A program made the position numbers and the translations under genes. Below, piece after piece: positions 34,435 to 43,295 of a DNA stretch of 64,000 nt. The stretch is taken from the NCBI GenBank assembly GCA_026125285.1, contig JAHCLO010000004.1, positions 186,001-250,000 of the forward strand, read 5' to 3'. The notes under the pieces are model-generated. The model was not told the origin of the DNA. It made no database searches and saw only the letters and a program-made list of their open reading frames with translations. Positions within the stretch are counted from its first letter, which is position 1. The number at the start of each line of letters is the position of its first letter. This DNA is from Verrucomicrobiia bacterium (GTDB lineage Bacteria > Verrucomicrobiota > Verrucomicrobiia > Limisphaerales > JADLHS01).

Positions 34435-35883
34435 CTAATTTCCACCCGATGTCGCCAGGACCTGATAGAAACCCCGACCTGAGAGAGCGCTCACGGGAAA
34501 CACCAGGTCCTCCCCGGTTCCAGCCAGCGTTTGAACGAGCGCGAACGTCCCGGACAAATCTGTGGCAAAGAGGATTTGATAGTTCATGCCCACGGTGGAC
34601 GGAAACGTCAGATTGAAAGAGCCCCCGCCCGAAGAAACCAGGTGCAGTCTCGGTCCGGTTGGCGCCGAGGAGCCAATGTTCCAAAGGGCGACATTGTTGG
34701 CCACGTTGCCGCCGGCATGATCGAACGGGCCGCCGAGGATCAGATCCTGATTGGACGGATCGGAGGGGCTGGAGGCCACCAGCAGATGGAAAACGGTCGC
34801 GGAAGAGGGTCCATTCATGTGGCTGGTACCCTGCCCAAGCGCCTGCCAATCCGCGCCATTCCAAGCGGCAACTTGGGCCAGCGGAGTCGCCCCATCGCCC
34901 GTGGCGGTGAATTGCCCGCCCGTGAACAGAAATCCATTCTTGAAGGCTAGGGTCCGTACCATTGCATTCACGCCGGGGCCCAGCGGTGACCAGGCGCTGC
35001 CATTCCACTTGGCCACGCGGCTGGCAGGAATGAAATTGGGACCAAGATTCGGGTCGGTGATAAACTGAAACGATCCGCCGGCATAGACATTGCCGTCACC
35101 ATCAAACGCGAAGGCCGCCACTTCTCCGCTGGTGAAGCCAGCCCCCATCGGCTGCCACTGCGTTCCATCCCACTTGGCCACACGGCGCAGCAAACCCTCG
35201 GCGAACACGCCACCGGCGTAAAGTGTTCCGTCGGGTCCCATCGCTAACGTGGAGACGCGGCTATCGAGTCCGGCGCCCAACGCCGACCACGCGCTACCGT
35301 TCCATTTGGCGACGTTGCGGGCGTCCTGCCCGCCGGCTTTTGCGAACTGGCCACCCACGTGCAGGTTCCCCGCGGCGTCGAATACCATGGCCTCCACCGA
35401 TGCCGGCAGGCCGAAAGGGCCTTCCGATAAACCACTTCCCAAGGCCGACCAGGTAGTGCCATTCCACTTCACCACTCCTTGAGTTTGGAGAAAGGGACTC
35501 CCCTCAACAAACAACGACCACTGTCCGCCCACGTAAACATCGGTCCCGCGGACCACCATCTCAAAAACTCCCGCGGCCCCCGCGTTGTTGCCAAAGGGCG
35601 ACCACTGGCCGTTGGCCCTGTTCCAGACGGCGTAACCGGGTGGTGTGTCGTAGGGGATGCCGTCGAGTTGATTCCAGTTGCCTCCGGCGCAGTAAACGTT
35701 GCCGGCAACGTCGGTCGCCATGGCCGAAGGCCCGGCAGCAGCCTGTTCCGCTCCCAGGACGGCGACCTGAAAACCCGGATCGCCGAAAGCGGCATCCCAG
35801 TTGGCATTGTCGAGTGGGTCGCCGCCGAGTGCGCTTGCGGTAATCAGGGTGAGCAGAATGGATGTCGGTATGGTCTGATTCAT
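34435..35883 (-). CDS. Secreted beta-propeller-like protein
   Basis: 482 residues with a signal peptide (MNQTIPTSILLTLITASALG). The body is a tandem set of about seven repeats of the form VAKWNGSAWSALGxGL...VxxLAxDxxGNLYAGGxF, a Kelch- or propeller-like fold common in surface proteins of this phylum. The last ~90 residues form a small beta domain (PRLHLVSSGGGSFNLTFPST, then YQILFATDLSG ... RGFYQVLA) that closes many verrucomicrobial secreted proteins. Start ATG 35883 gives the signal peptide. Function unknown; it is divergent from another secreted protein, so the 240-base gap probably holds promoters for both. Confidence 0.8.
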   Translation of the reverse strand: MNQTIPTSILLTLITASALGGDPLDNANWDAAFGDPGFQVAVLGAEQAAAGPSAMATDVAGNVYCAGGNWNQLDGIPYDTPPGYAVWNRANGQWSPFGNNAGAAGVFEMVVRGTDVYVGGQWSLFVEGSPFLQTQGVVKWNGTTWSALGSGLSEGPFGLPASVEAMVFDAAGNLHVGGQFAKAGGQDARNVAKWNGSAWSALGAGLDSRVSTLAMGPDGTLYAGGVFAEGLLRRVAKWDGTQWQPMGAGFTSGEVAAFAFDGDGNVYAGGSFQFITDPNLGPNFIPASRVAKWNGSAWSPLGPGVNAMVRTLAFKNGFLFTGGQFTATGDGATPLAQVAAWNGADWQALGQGTSHMNGPSSATVFHLLVASSPSDPSNQDLILGGPFDHAGGNVANNVALWNIGSSAPTGPRLHLVSSGGGSFNLTFPSTVGMNYQILFATDLSGTFALVQTLAGTGEDLVFPVSALSGRGFYQVLATSGGN

Positions 35884-36124
35884 TATTGCGTTCTGAGGTT
35901 GTTGATCCAAATCAGCAGGCTCAAGAATATCCTTCTTCCGTGTCCTCTCCGTGTTCTCTGGTGGCATGAAAGAACACCAGGAAATTCTGAATGCTTAACT
36001 GACAAGAATCGGTTTCGTGATACGAGGCTGATCGTAGCCTGTTCAGACGCGCGGTCAAGCAGAAGTTGTCCAGACTATTAAGTTTTTTCTTGATAGGGCC
36101 TGCTCGCGTCTTAGGCTTGCGTTC

Positions 36125-37618
36125 ATGTTTCCGCTTAGAAACCTCAAGGCTGAGGACTGGCTCCCATCGGCGCTGGGCATTGCCTGTGTTTTTTGTGCCC
36201 ACCAGTTGGCCTTGGGGCAGACGACCTGGACGGAACGCGATTCCAGTGTCACCACGACGCTGCACGGCGTAACCTTCGGCGATGGTGTGTTCATTGCCGT
36301 GGGCAATGCGGGAGTCGTTTTGCGATCCGAGGACGGGGTTGAGTGGACCCGTGTTCCTGTTTCCGGCGGCCATAACTTCCAGGGAGTCTGTCATGGGCGA
36401 GGGCTTTACCTGGCCGTGACCCAGACGGGAGAGATCCTTTATTCTCCGGACAGCTTCACATGGTTTGGAAGGCGGGTCGCTGCCGGGAGTTTGACCACGG
36501 TCACGCTGGCGCATAGCCGATTCGTCGCCGGAGGCGCACAGGGAAGAATCTACCTTTCCGACGACGGCGTATCGTGGATCGAACAAACGACCCCGGGCAA
36601 TCAGGAGTTGCGTTCCCTGACCTCGTATGGCGGTGTCATGGTGGCCGCCGGATTCCTGGCCGCGATGTGGACTTCGCCGGACGGTGAAGAGTGGACGCCC
36701 CAGAACATCTCTGCATTTCCCGCGTTTACTTCCGTTCTGCATTTCAACGGCGAATTCATAGCGACGGTTGGCAGCGGTGCGAGCATGCACCGGTCTGGCA
36801 ACGGTTTCTCCTGGAACAGCGGTGTCAACGGGACCGGCGCGCGACTCAATGCTCTCGCCAAAGGCCTGAGATCCATCGTCGCGGTTGGTTTCGATCAGAC
36901 CGTTTTCTCTTCGACCAATGGCGTGAACTGGGCCGAGCGGCATCGTGGCGACACTTCGCAATTGCGCAGCGTGGCGTACGGAAACGGCAGGTTCGTCGCC
37001 GTTGGAGATGGCGGCGCGATTTTCACTTCACCTGAAACGGCGGTGCCGGAGGTGATTGTTTCACTCGAGGTGGTGGATGCGATAGCTTCGGAAACCGGGA
37101 CCAACGCGGCGCACGTGCGGTTGAGCCGTGCCGGCGGCTCGAGTCAGCCCCTGTCCGTGACGCTTGCACTGGGCGGAACGGCCACCTCCGGCGTGGACTA
37201 CGAGACGCTTGGGCCGATCATTGAGATTCCCGCCGGGGTGAGCGAGACCAACCTGATAGTGCAGGCCATTGCAGACACGGAAGCCGAGCCGAGGGAAATC
37301 GTCACGATCTCCGTGGTGAGCGCGGAAGGGGCGGCGGTGGATCCGTTGTCAGAAACCGTGGCCGTCTTCATCACGGATCTGGCCGAGCCTTCCGACGGAC
37401 CCAAACTCTCGGCGGTGGCGGGAGTGCCAGGCCGCGGAGCGGTTCTCCAACTTACGTCCGTTGCGGGTCTGGCAGCGAATCTCGAAGCCGCCGAGGATTT
37501 GTGGGGCTTTGAAGCATGGCAGTTCGCGTTTCCGGTCACCAACCCGTTTGGCCAGGTGTTGTTTGTGGATCCTGCGGCCACGAATTACCCGAGCCGATAT
37601 TACCGCACGGCACCGTAG
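36125..37618 (+). CDS. Secreted propeller protein with Calx-beta domain
   Basis: 497 residues. Signal region in the first ~30 residues (ALGIACVFCAHQLALGQ). Residues about 35-310 are repeated units of the form GxxFVAVGxxGxIxxSxDGxxW, a propeller of WD/BNR type. Residues about 315-420 match a Calx-beta domain (AHVRLSRAGGSSQPLSVTLA, GVDYE, then VSETNLIVQAIADTEAEPRE). The C-terminal ~75 residues (LQLTSVAGLAANLEAAEDLW ... YPSRYYRTAP) resemble the closing domain of the divergent neighbour. The TAG stop lies in a GTAG that begins a REP-like hairpin (37615-37646). Probably cell-surface; ligand unknown. Confidence 0.8.
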   Translation: MFPLRNLKAEDWLPSALGIACVFCAHQLALGQTTWTERDSSVTTTLHGVTFGDGVFIAVGNAGVVLRSEDGVEWTRVPVSGGHNFQGVCHGRGLYLAVTQTGEILYSPDSFTWFGRRVAAGSLTTVTLAHSRFVAGGAQGRIYLSDDGVSWIEQTTPGNQELRSLTSYGGVMVAAGFLAAMWTSPDGEEWTPQNISAFPAFTSVLHFNGEFIATVGSGASMHRSGNGFSWNSGVNGTGARLNALAKGLRSIVAVGFDQTVFSSTNGVNWAERHRGDTSQLRSVAYGNGRFVAVGDGGAIFTSPETAVPEVIVSLEVVDAIASETGTNAAHVRLSRAGGSSQPLSVTLALGGTATSGVDYETLGPIIEIPAGVSETNLIVQAIADTEAEPREIVTISVVSAEGAAVDPLSETVAVFITDLAEPSDGPKLSAVAGVPGRGAVLQLTSVAGLAANLEAAEDLWGFEAWQFAFPVTNPFGQVLFVDPAATNYPSRYYRTAP

Positions 37619-37646
37619 TGCCGGACGGTCGGGATGCCTGTGCTAC
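37615..37646. repeat. GTAG-led REP-like element at a stop codon
   Basis: Begins GTAG (supplying the TAG stop of the preceding gene) and ends GCTAC, its complement, around an imperfect palindromic centre (CGGTCGGGATGCCTG). It is unlike hairpins A and B. Confidence 0.5.
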
Positions 37647-37662
37647 CGCCAGATGTCGGCGC

Positions 37663-38052
37663 ACCTGGCGCGCGGCGTTGGGCGAGGGGTTCTCGGTTTC
37701 GTTGGGGGTTGATGCGGAGTTCAGCGCCAGCCCTGAGGACGGGCGGCGCACGCCGTTCAATGATCGCGGCGAAGTGGCGCTGCTGCTGACGTTCACGGAT
37801 TTCTCCCGCGGCGTGTTCCTCGCGCGCACGGGCATCGTGTTGAGCGGCGAGCACGTGGGAACCGATCTCCGCATCCGTTTTCCGACCCTGAGTGGGAATC
37901 AATACCGGGTGGATTACCGGACCAACCTCCACGCCGGAGATTGGCTGGTGTTGGCGCACTCGCTGGCCGGCACGGGCGTTGAAATGAGTGTGACCGATAC
38001 AAACGCCGTATTGGCTGGGGAGCGGTTCTATCGGGTGGTGCGGACGGAATGA
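37663..38052 (+). pseudogene. C-terminal fragment of a secreted repeat protein
   Basis: An open frame without a credible start encodes GVDAEFSASPEDGRRTPFND, RGEVALLLTFTDFSRGVFLA (an NxxGxxA-type repeat of secreted verrucomicrobial proteins) and a closing domain ending in YRVDYRTNLHAGDWLVLAHS ... GERFYRVVRTE. These are the last ~130 residues one expects of a larger protein, but the N-terminal part and signal peptide are missing. It directly follows the Calx-beta gene and the REP-like element, so it looks like the stump of a deleted or replaced gene, or a former C-terminus of the upstream protein cut off by the REP insertion. Confidence 0.6.
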
Positions 38053-38376
38053 AGCAACCGGGAGCGGTGCGTCCCTTCAGCGATTCGTCGGCTTGGTTAA
38101 AAATCCAACTGGAAGCACCTTCCGCGCACTTGAGTTTACGAGGAAGACGTCATTGCATTGGTCCTTCGGGCCACAACGTGTCTGCTGACAATGTCGCGGG
38201 TGAAATTAGAAGGACTGGGCGGAGCGGTGGCTTTGTATTCCAGAGTCATAAGGTCTTTTGCACGCTTTCGAGATGCCATGGGTTTTTCCAACCAAGGTGC
38301 CGTAGCGTGCCGTGGCGACCGCAAGTCTCCTGCAAATCCGTTTTGCATCGCCCGGGTAAGTTGCTAATGTCCCAGC
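38053..38376. other. Gap before folE2
   Basis: About 320 bases without a gene I can support. Short open frames here have no start, no homology I recognise and no consistent codon pattern. Confidence 0.5.
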
Positions 38377-39210
38377 ATGGCCGGAATTATCGAACCAGCA
38401 GTGCCGCCCGCGAAGCGGCAGGACAGCAAAGCCAAGTCAAAGTTGCACGACAAGCAGAGTGAGCGGGATTACCGTGAACTGCGCATTGACAAGGTGGGTG
38501 TGCGAGGCTTGCGCTTTCCCATCCAGGTCCGGGACAAGGCGCACAGCGTGCAGAACACCGTGGCGACCATCGGTTTGTTCGTGGATTTGCCCAAAGAATT
38601 CAAGGGCACGCACATGAGCCGCTTTCTGGAGGTGCTCAACGCGCATGGCAGCGTGGTCCATGTGGAGAACATCCCCGAGATCCTCTACGCGATGCAGAAG
38701 AAATTCCAGGCGGCTACCTCGCATCTGGAGATGGAGTTTCCGTACTTCATGCTCAAGACCGCGCCCGTGTCCGGGAAAGAGAGCTTGATGGACTATACCG
38801 CGCGCTTCGACGCGGCGGCCTGCGAACGGGAGATTGATTTTGTGCTGACGGTCAAAGCCAACGTCACCACCTTGTGTCCCTGTTCCAAGGCCATCAGCGC
38901 CCGGGGGGCCCACAACCAACGTGGTGAAGTGACGGTCCAAGTCCGCTTCCGCCGGCCCATCTGGATTGAGGACTTGATAGGTGTGATGGAGAGTTCGGCG
39001 AGTTCGGAGCTATACGCCCTGCTCAAGCGGGAGGACGAGAAGGCTGTCACTGAGCGGGCCTATGATAACCCGGTCTTTGTCGAGGACCTGGTGCGGAACG
39101 TAGCGCTGAAGTTGAACCGGCATCCCGACATCACCTGGTACAAGGTCGAGGCGGAAAACCAGGAGAGCATCCACAATCACAACGCCTACGCCTGCATTGA
39201 GAAGGGTTGA
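38377..39210 (+). CDS. folE2: GTP cyclohydrolase FolE2 (type IB)
   Basis: Converts GTP to 7,8-dihydroneopterin triphosphate, the entry to folate (and queuosine) synthesis, in the cytoplasm. 277 residues, normal for FolE2. Family marks are GTHMSRFLEVLN, the metal-binding Cys167 in TLCPCSKAIS, GAHNQRG, and the tail ENQESIHNHNAYACIE. Type IB enzymes can use metals other than zinc and are often kept for zinc-poor conditions, though no Zur site is seen here. No folate genes are adjacent except the distant trpG/pabA at the left edge. ATG 38377 fits the usual N-terminus. Confidence 0.95.
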   Translation: MAGIIEPAVPPAKRQDSKAKSKLHDKQSERDYRELRIDKVGVRGLRFPIQVRDKAHSVQNTVATIGLFVDLPKEFKGTHMSRFLEVLNAHGSVVHVENIPEILYAMQKKFQAATSHLEMEFPYFMLKTAPVSGKESLMDYTARFDAAACEREIDFVLTVKANVTTLCPCSKAISARGAHNQRGEVTVQVRFRRPIWIEDLIGVMESSASSELYALLKREDEKAVTERAYDNPVFVEDLVRNVALKLNRHPDITWYKVEAENQESIHNHNAYACIEKG

Positions 39211-39404
39211 ACGACCCCACCCCGCCGGACGCGGTGTGAGTCAACTCGGCACCGCACTTTTTTTTAGATTTTTGTGGATTATCCAGCTTCCTTTGATACA
39301 TTCCCGCACCCTTGACGGGACGAGTCTCGTTTTCAACGGGGATATAATCGAGCCAAACCTCCAATCGGATTTCGAGGTTGAGTGTGATAACAAAGAAGAA
39401 AGCA

Positions 39405-39965
39405 ATGAAGAAAGCACCGGCGCGTAGCAAGCCGCATGCATCCGCCACGGCGGCCGCCATTCTCGGCCGGCCAGTGGCGAAGACTCGCGATCACTCCAAC
39501 CCGCGCAAAATCAAGCCGGAATGGCAGAAGTATTACAACCATTTGCTGGAATTGCGGGAACAGCTCATGCACCAGATGAACGGCTTGGCCAAGGAATCAG
39601 CCCAGGAAATCCCCGGTTACAGCCTGCACATGGCCGATTCCGGCACGGATAATTTCGACCGCGACTTCGCCCTGAGTCTGCTTTCCTCGGACCAGGACGC
39701 GGTCTATGAGATTGAAGAGGCGCTGAAACGCATTGAGCGAAATACTTACGGAGTGTGCGAATTGACCGGCAAGACGATTCCCAAAGCGAGATTGGAAGCG
39801 ATCCCTTGGGCGCGATTTACGGTTCAAGCCCAGGCGCAATTGGAGCGTGAAGGAGCGCTGCGCCAGCGCCGCCTCGGTCAACTTGGCTCGGTGGACGCCG
39901 TGGGCCTCACGGAGGTTGAAGAGGAAGCGGACGAACCCGAGGAAAAGTCCAAAGAAAAGGAGTAA
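39405..39965 (+). CDS. DksA/TraR-family protein lacking the zinc cysteines
   Basis: 186 residues from the ATG at 39405 (MKKAPARSK); GTG at 39384 and TTG at 39378 are in-frame alternatives. A basic N-terminal tail precedes a long helical hairpin (about 40-110: EWQKYYNHLLELREQLMHQM ... DRDFALSLLSSDQDAVYEIE). The zinc-finger-like end reads YGVCELTGKTIPKARLEAIP, WARFTVQAQ: only one of the four zinc Cys remains. An acidic Glu/Lys tail follows. DksA-type proteins bind the RNA polymerase secondary channel. It lies three bases before rpmG and 177 before rpsR, suggesting translation-related co-expression. Confidence 0.85.
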   Translation: MKKAPARSKPHASATAAAILGRPVAKTRDHSNPRKIKPEWQKYYNHLLELREQLMHQMNGLAKESAQEIPGYSLHMADSGTDNFDRDFALSLLSSDQDAVYEIEEALKRIERNTYGVCELTGKTIPKARLEAIPWARFTVQAQAQLEREGALRQRRLGQLGSVDAVGLTEVEEEADEPEEKSKEKE

Positions 39966-39968
39966 TCT

Positions 39969-40136
39969 ATGCCTCGAGAGATCATTACCATCGAATGCAC
40001 GGAGGCCCGCAAGGAAGGCAAGTCTCCGTCGCGTTACACCACCACCCGGAACAAGAAGACCAAGACGGAGAAGTTGGAGATCAAGAAGTTCAATCCTGCG
40101 CTACGCCGCCACACCTTGCATCGGGAAATAAAGTAA
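39969..40136 (+). CDS. rpmG: 50S ribosomal protein L33
   Basis: A 55-residue basic protein, [20 protein letters not shown], then [20 protein letters not shown] and [14 protein letters not shown]. The Y-x-T-x-[KR]NKK-x-T-x-KLE-x-KK-[FY]-x-P-x-x-x-x-H core is diagnostic for L33. Only one Cys is present, so it is the zinc-free (C-minus) type. It sits between the DksA-like gene (three bases) and rpsR (six bases), a compact operon. Confidence 0.95.
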   Translation: MPREIITIECTEARKEGKSPSRYTTTRNKKTKTEKLEIKKFNPALRRHTLHREIK

Positions 40137-40142
40137 CTCGCT

Positions 40143-40403
40143 ATGCCTCGCAAAACTCATACCGACAAACCCGACCGTCGCGGTTCCCGCCGTGGTTATG
40201 GCGAGTCCCGCACACCACGTCCGAAGCCCAAGATTGACTTTACGGCCGACGCTTTGGATTTCAAGAACACGAACTTGCTGCGGCAGTTTGTGACCGATCA
40301 GGGGCGCATCCTGCCGCGGAAATACACCGGGCTTCCTGCCCACTATCAGCGCAAGCTGAACCGGGCCATCAAACGCGCACGGCAGATGCTGCTGATGAAG
40401 TAG
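40143..40403 (+). CDS. rpsR: 30S ribosomal protein S18
   Basis: 86 residues. The S18 core is plain: IDFTADALDFKNTNLLRQFV, then TDQGRILPRKYTGLPAHYQR and KLNRAIKRARQMLLM. The basic N-terminal extension (RKTHTDKPDRRGSRRGYGES) is a bit longer than usual. S18 binds S6 on the small-subunit platform. Partners rpsF and rplI, which often flank it, are absent here; instead it follows rpmG by six bases. Confidence 0.97.
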   Translation: MPRKTHTDKPDRRGSRRGYGESRTPRPKPKIDFTADALDFKNTNLLRQFVTDQGRILPRKYTGLPAHYQRKLNRAIKRARQMLLMK

Positions 40404-40414
40404 TCGCGGTCGGG

Positions 40415-40447
40415 TCAAACCTCCCACGCTGGCAGTCTGAGGTTTGA
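40415..40447 (+). terminator. Hairpin after rpsR
   Basis: TCAAACCTC pairs with GAGGTTTGA, a 9-base-pair stem with a 15-base loop, twelve bases after the rpsR stop. There is no T-run, so it may be a 3'-end stabiliser rather than an intrinsic terminator. Confidence 0.4.
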
Positions 40448-40544
40448 GTTGCGTCTGGCGGGATTGGGGTAAGTGATGATGCCGGCTTGCACATTGCCAG
40501 TTGGTTCTTGTTTCGATCTGCCGGATCAGGGCAGCGTTTCCCGA

Positions 40545-40572
40545 CAAAAAAGGCCACGCGAATCGCGTGGCC
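40545..40572 (-). terminator. Rho-independent terminator of the short minus-strand gene
   Basis: GGCCACGCG-AAT-CGCGTGGCC is a perfect 9-base-pair stem. On the minus strand it is followed by six T. It begins 19 bases after the stop codon of the small gene at 40591-40755. Confidence 0.85.
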
Positions 40573-40590
40573 TGTCCAGTTCAAATTGTG

Positions 40591-40755
40591 TTATGTGGCT
40601 TCTTCAGCCTGCCAGTCCCCCAGATGCAAGTATTCCTTGATCTTCCGCCTTTCATAACGATGTTTCATCGGTTTCTTCGGCTGGTTGGCCGCCTTGCGAA
40701 ACGGGTACTTGGGATTGCGAATCGCCTCACTGAGGACTTCGAACGTCTTCATCAT
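40591..40755 (-). CDS. Short basic protein with its own terminator
   Basis: 54 residues from ATG 40755 (a second ATG follows at once, at 40752). It starts MMKTFEVLSEAIRNPKYPFR and continues KAANQPKKPMKHRYERRKIK, then EYLHLGDWQAEEAT. It is strongly basic in the middle, with a short acidic tail, and has no membrane segment. I do not recognise the family. A strong intrinsic terminator just downstream on the same strand supports it being a real transcribed gene. It faces rpsR convergently. A nucleic-acid or ribosome-associated role would fit its charge but is only inference. Confidence 0.65.
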   Translation of the reverse strand: MMKTFEVLSEAIRNPKYPFRKAANQPKKPMKHRYERRKIKEYLHLGDWQAEEAT

Positions 40756-41439
40756 AGCTTGAGTATGTTTTAACGTTTGCCTGACGCCGACGGAACCAGC
40801 GAGCGTTCCTTGTATCGCTCATCGTTTGTTTGGATGGCTGCCGCCGCTTCAAGCGCTTTCATTATACGACATCGAAGCCAGAAAGTCATTCAAACATTTT
40901 CTGCAATGGCATCCGTACCTTTCTGGCTGCCCATGTCGGGTGTCTCACCGTCGGGTTTCGAAGTAGCAAGACTGGGTCCACTTTCGATGAGCTATGGCTG
41001 ATGGCTTCACCTCAGGTGCAGGGTGTGAGCAAATCCTCAACAAATTGGCGCTCAGTCAGATGGTCAACGTGAGGAAAGCACCTCTTACGCGAAGAGCGCG
41101 TGTCATCCGAGCGTGTCACACTTTGAGCAGGATGGCGAAAACACGACTTGGGATAAGGGCGTGCGGGAGTTCTTTGAAATCCTCGAGGAGGCATCCGGTG
41201 GGAGGTGGCAAATTGCCGCCGCCCACGGAGCATGGGCTCAAGCCCGCTTCAGCACCCGCCAATCGAATCGAGTCGAGAGGATTTGGCGCGTCCATAGAGT
41301 CCGGGTCGGGGGGTTCAGTGGTTCACGGCAATTTCGGACAAATGGGCTGAGGTATTCGCTTGGCCCATGCGCACAGTCACCCCGGGGACGACGATTGTGC
41401 CAATTGTGGCGGGGGTTTCCTGACCGCCAGGCCAGGCAT
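40756..41439. other. 684-base region without a supported gene
   Basis: Lies between the short basic gene and the lnt end. Open frames on both strands are short, lack a plausible start or contain no recognisable motif. A GGTGGGAGGTGGCAAATTGC stretch near 41200 looks like another palindromic intergenic element. It may be decayed coding sequence. Confidence 0.5.
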
Positions 41440-43116
41440 TCACCTGCCGCGCCTGTGCCGAACGAGACTTCGGATGTGCGGAATCAGTGTCAGCGTTGCC
41501 GCAGCCACACAACTCCACCCAAACCAATCCCCGTGCCGGTTGTAGAAGGTCATGACTCGTCGCTCACCTGATCGTAAAAGCGGAATCTCCGTCGTGACAT
41601 GGCCGGTGCCGTAAATCCCGCCGGTCTTGTCACGGAAAATGTCCCGCATCCGCCCCCGGCCATCAATCCAGCAGGTCAATCCGTTATTGCAGCAGCGGAG
41701 CAGGGGCACATCGTTTTCCACCGCACGATACACGGCGCTGGCGGCATGTTGCCATTGCTCCGCGCTTTCCCCAAACCAGCCGTCGTTGGTGAGGTTGACC
41801 AGGAAATCTGTGTCTCCGTCCACGTATTCCCGCACAAGACTCGGAAACACATCCTCAAAACAAATCAAACTGGCAGTCCTGACGGCGCGTTGGGGCAAGC
41901 TTTCGGACGAAGCAGAATCGCCTGCTGCTGAAGTCACGTCCAGCGGGAGTGGGTCCAGGACAAACGACACCACCCGATCCCCGGCAGTGAAGCCGCCTCC
42001 AATCGGCGTTAACCATTTCACAAATGGCAGCCAGCGTACCAAGGGAATGTACTCCCCGAATATCACCAGGTTGCGCTTGCGATAGATCGCTGTGCATTGT
42101 CCGGTGGGAGCAAACAGAAAGGCGCTGTTGTAAACAGTGTATTCCTGTTGCCCGGGTGCGTTTTCCTGCCATTCCACCTCGTCCGCGCCGAGAATCATCC
42201 AGACTCCGTAAGTTCGAATCAGGTTGGTGATGGCAATGAAGCTCTCGTCGTCGAATTGCGGGAGTGCGGCTTCCGGCCAGAGTAGCAGTTGCGCGGGTCT
42301 GCCGTTGTCCCGTGCGTTATTCAGGGCCTCCGCGGTCAAATCGAGGAGTTGCTGAAAGCGGTTGGTGTTCTCGTTGACGTCCCAGATCATGGTTTGGGGA
42401 ATGGCCGGCTGAATAAAAGTCACGCGCACAGTGGAGTCGTCGAACACGGGTTCCCGCAACCGCGAAACGCCGAAAGCAAACACGCCAAGGACCGCTATCA
42501 GCGGCAGCGCGATCTCACTCATCCAGGCCTGTCGCAGCGTTGGTTGGCGGAGGATGGCTAGGGCCGCCGAGTACAAGGCCAGCGAAAACCACACGACCAA
42601 AAAGGAAACCCCATACACGCCGGTCACGGAGGCTATCTGAATGAACGGCAGCAGTTGAAACTGCGAATTTCCCACGAACAACCAGGGAAAACCGCTGAAC
42701 AAACGGCCCACGATCATTTCCAGCGCCACCCACAAGGCTGCGCCCGCCAACGCCCATCCGGTTCGCTCCGGCCATCCGCCGGCGGACAGCTTTCCGGCCA
42801 GCAGCCAGACCCATACGCCCGGATACAGCGCCAGATAGGCGCTCAATGCCAGCCAGCCGAGAATCGGATAGCCAGTGACCGGAATGTGCAACAACCAGTA
42901 CAGTGCCCCCAGGTTAAACATGAGTCCGGCCACATAACCGATCCGAAACGCCTCCAGACCGGTCCGCCCTTGCGCCGCCGCCAGCATGAAGGCCGGTGCG
43001 ACCCAGGCCAGTCCGGCCAGGCCAATTTTCGGAAACGCTGCCGTGAGTGACAGACCCGCGAAAATGGCGAGCAGGAAGCGATTGCGCTGAAGCAACTGGC
43101 CAACGGAATTTTTCAA
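41440..43116 (-). CDS. lnt: Apolipoprotein N-acyltransferase
   Basis: Adds the third acyl chain to lipoproteins in the inner membrane. 558 residues from a TTG start at 43116 (LKNSVGQLLQRNRFLLAIFA); the longer open frame to 43620 runs through repeat DNA and part of the next gene. About eight hydrophobic segments (for example LLAIFAGLSLTAAFPKIG, GVSFLVVWFSLALYSAALAI) precede a nitrilase-type domain with Glu in LLLWPEAALPQ, Lys near KRNLVIFGEYIPL and Cys in ASLICFEDVFPS, the expected Glu-Lys-Cys triad. A final membrane segment closes the protein. It is downstream of the epimerase gene on the same strand. Many lipoproteins, including YceI here, are its likely substrates. Confidence 0.93.
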   Translation of the reverse strand: MKNSVGQLLQRNRFLLAIFAGLSLTAAFPKIGLAGLAWVAPAFMLAAAQGRTGLEAFRIGYVAGLMFNLGALYWLLHIPVTGYPILGWLALSAYLALYPGVWVWLLAGKLSAGGWPERTGWALAGAALWVALEMIVGRLFSGFPWLFVGNSQFQLLPFIQIASVTGVYGVSFLVVWFSLALYSAALAILRQPTLRQAWMSEIALPLIAVLGVFAFGVSRLREPVFDDSTVRVTFIQPAIPQTMIWDVNENTNRFQQLLDLTAEALNNARDNGRPAQLLLWPEAALPQFDDESFIAITNLIRTYGVWMILGADEVEWQENAPGQQEYTVYNSAFLFAPTGQCTAIYRKRNLVIFGEYIPLVRWLPFVKWLTPIGGGFTAGDRVVSFVLDPLPLDVTSAAGDSASSESLPQRAVRTASLICFEDVFPSLVREYVDGDTDFLVNLTNDGWFGESAEQWQHAASAVYRAVENDVPLLRCCNNGLTCWIDGRGRMRDIFRDKTGGIYGTGHVTTEIPLLRSGERRVMTFYNRHGDWFGWSCVAAATLTLIPHIRSLVRHRRGR

Positions 43117-43136
43117 CGGGGCGAGCTTGGCTAAAA

Positions 43137-43295
43137 CTGACCGAAAGGCAAGCGCGGGACCGTGTGCTGGAGCCAGCCTCAGGCATGCTCCAGTCCCAGC
43201 GACCTTCCAGGTTGGCGAACCCACTGGTGTGAATGTCTTCGCCAAGCCAGAGGCTCGGCGGCACGGTCGCAAGCCGGAGGCTCGCGCCACTACGG
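43137..43295. repeat. Cluster of GTAG-led palindromes of another family
   Basis: On the minus strand: GTAGTGGCGCGAGCCTCCGG with CTTGCG, then GCCGAGCCTCTGGCTTGGCG, then GCTGG-type arms around GCCTGAGGC. Each unit is a GC-rich hairpin with a CCTC/GAGG centre. The cluster fills the gap between lnt and the epimerase gene. Confidence 0.6.

Noticed and set aside
41315..41527. Minus-strand open frame overlapping the lnt end as a separate small gene
   Set aside because: It overlaps lnt out of frame and has no recognisable motif, start context or terminator.
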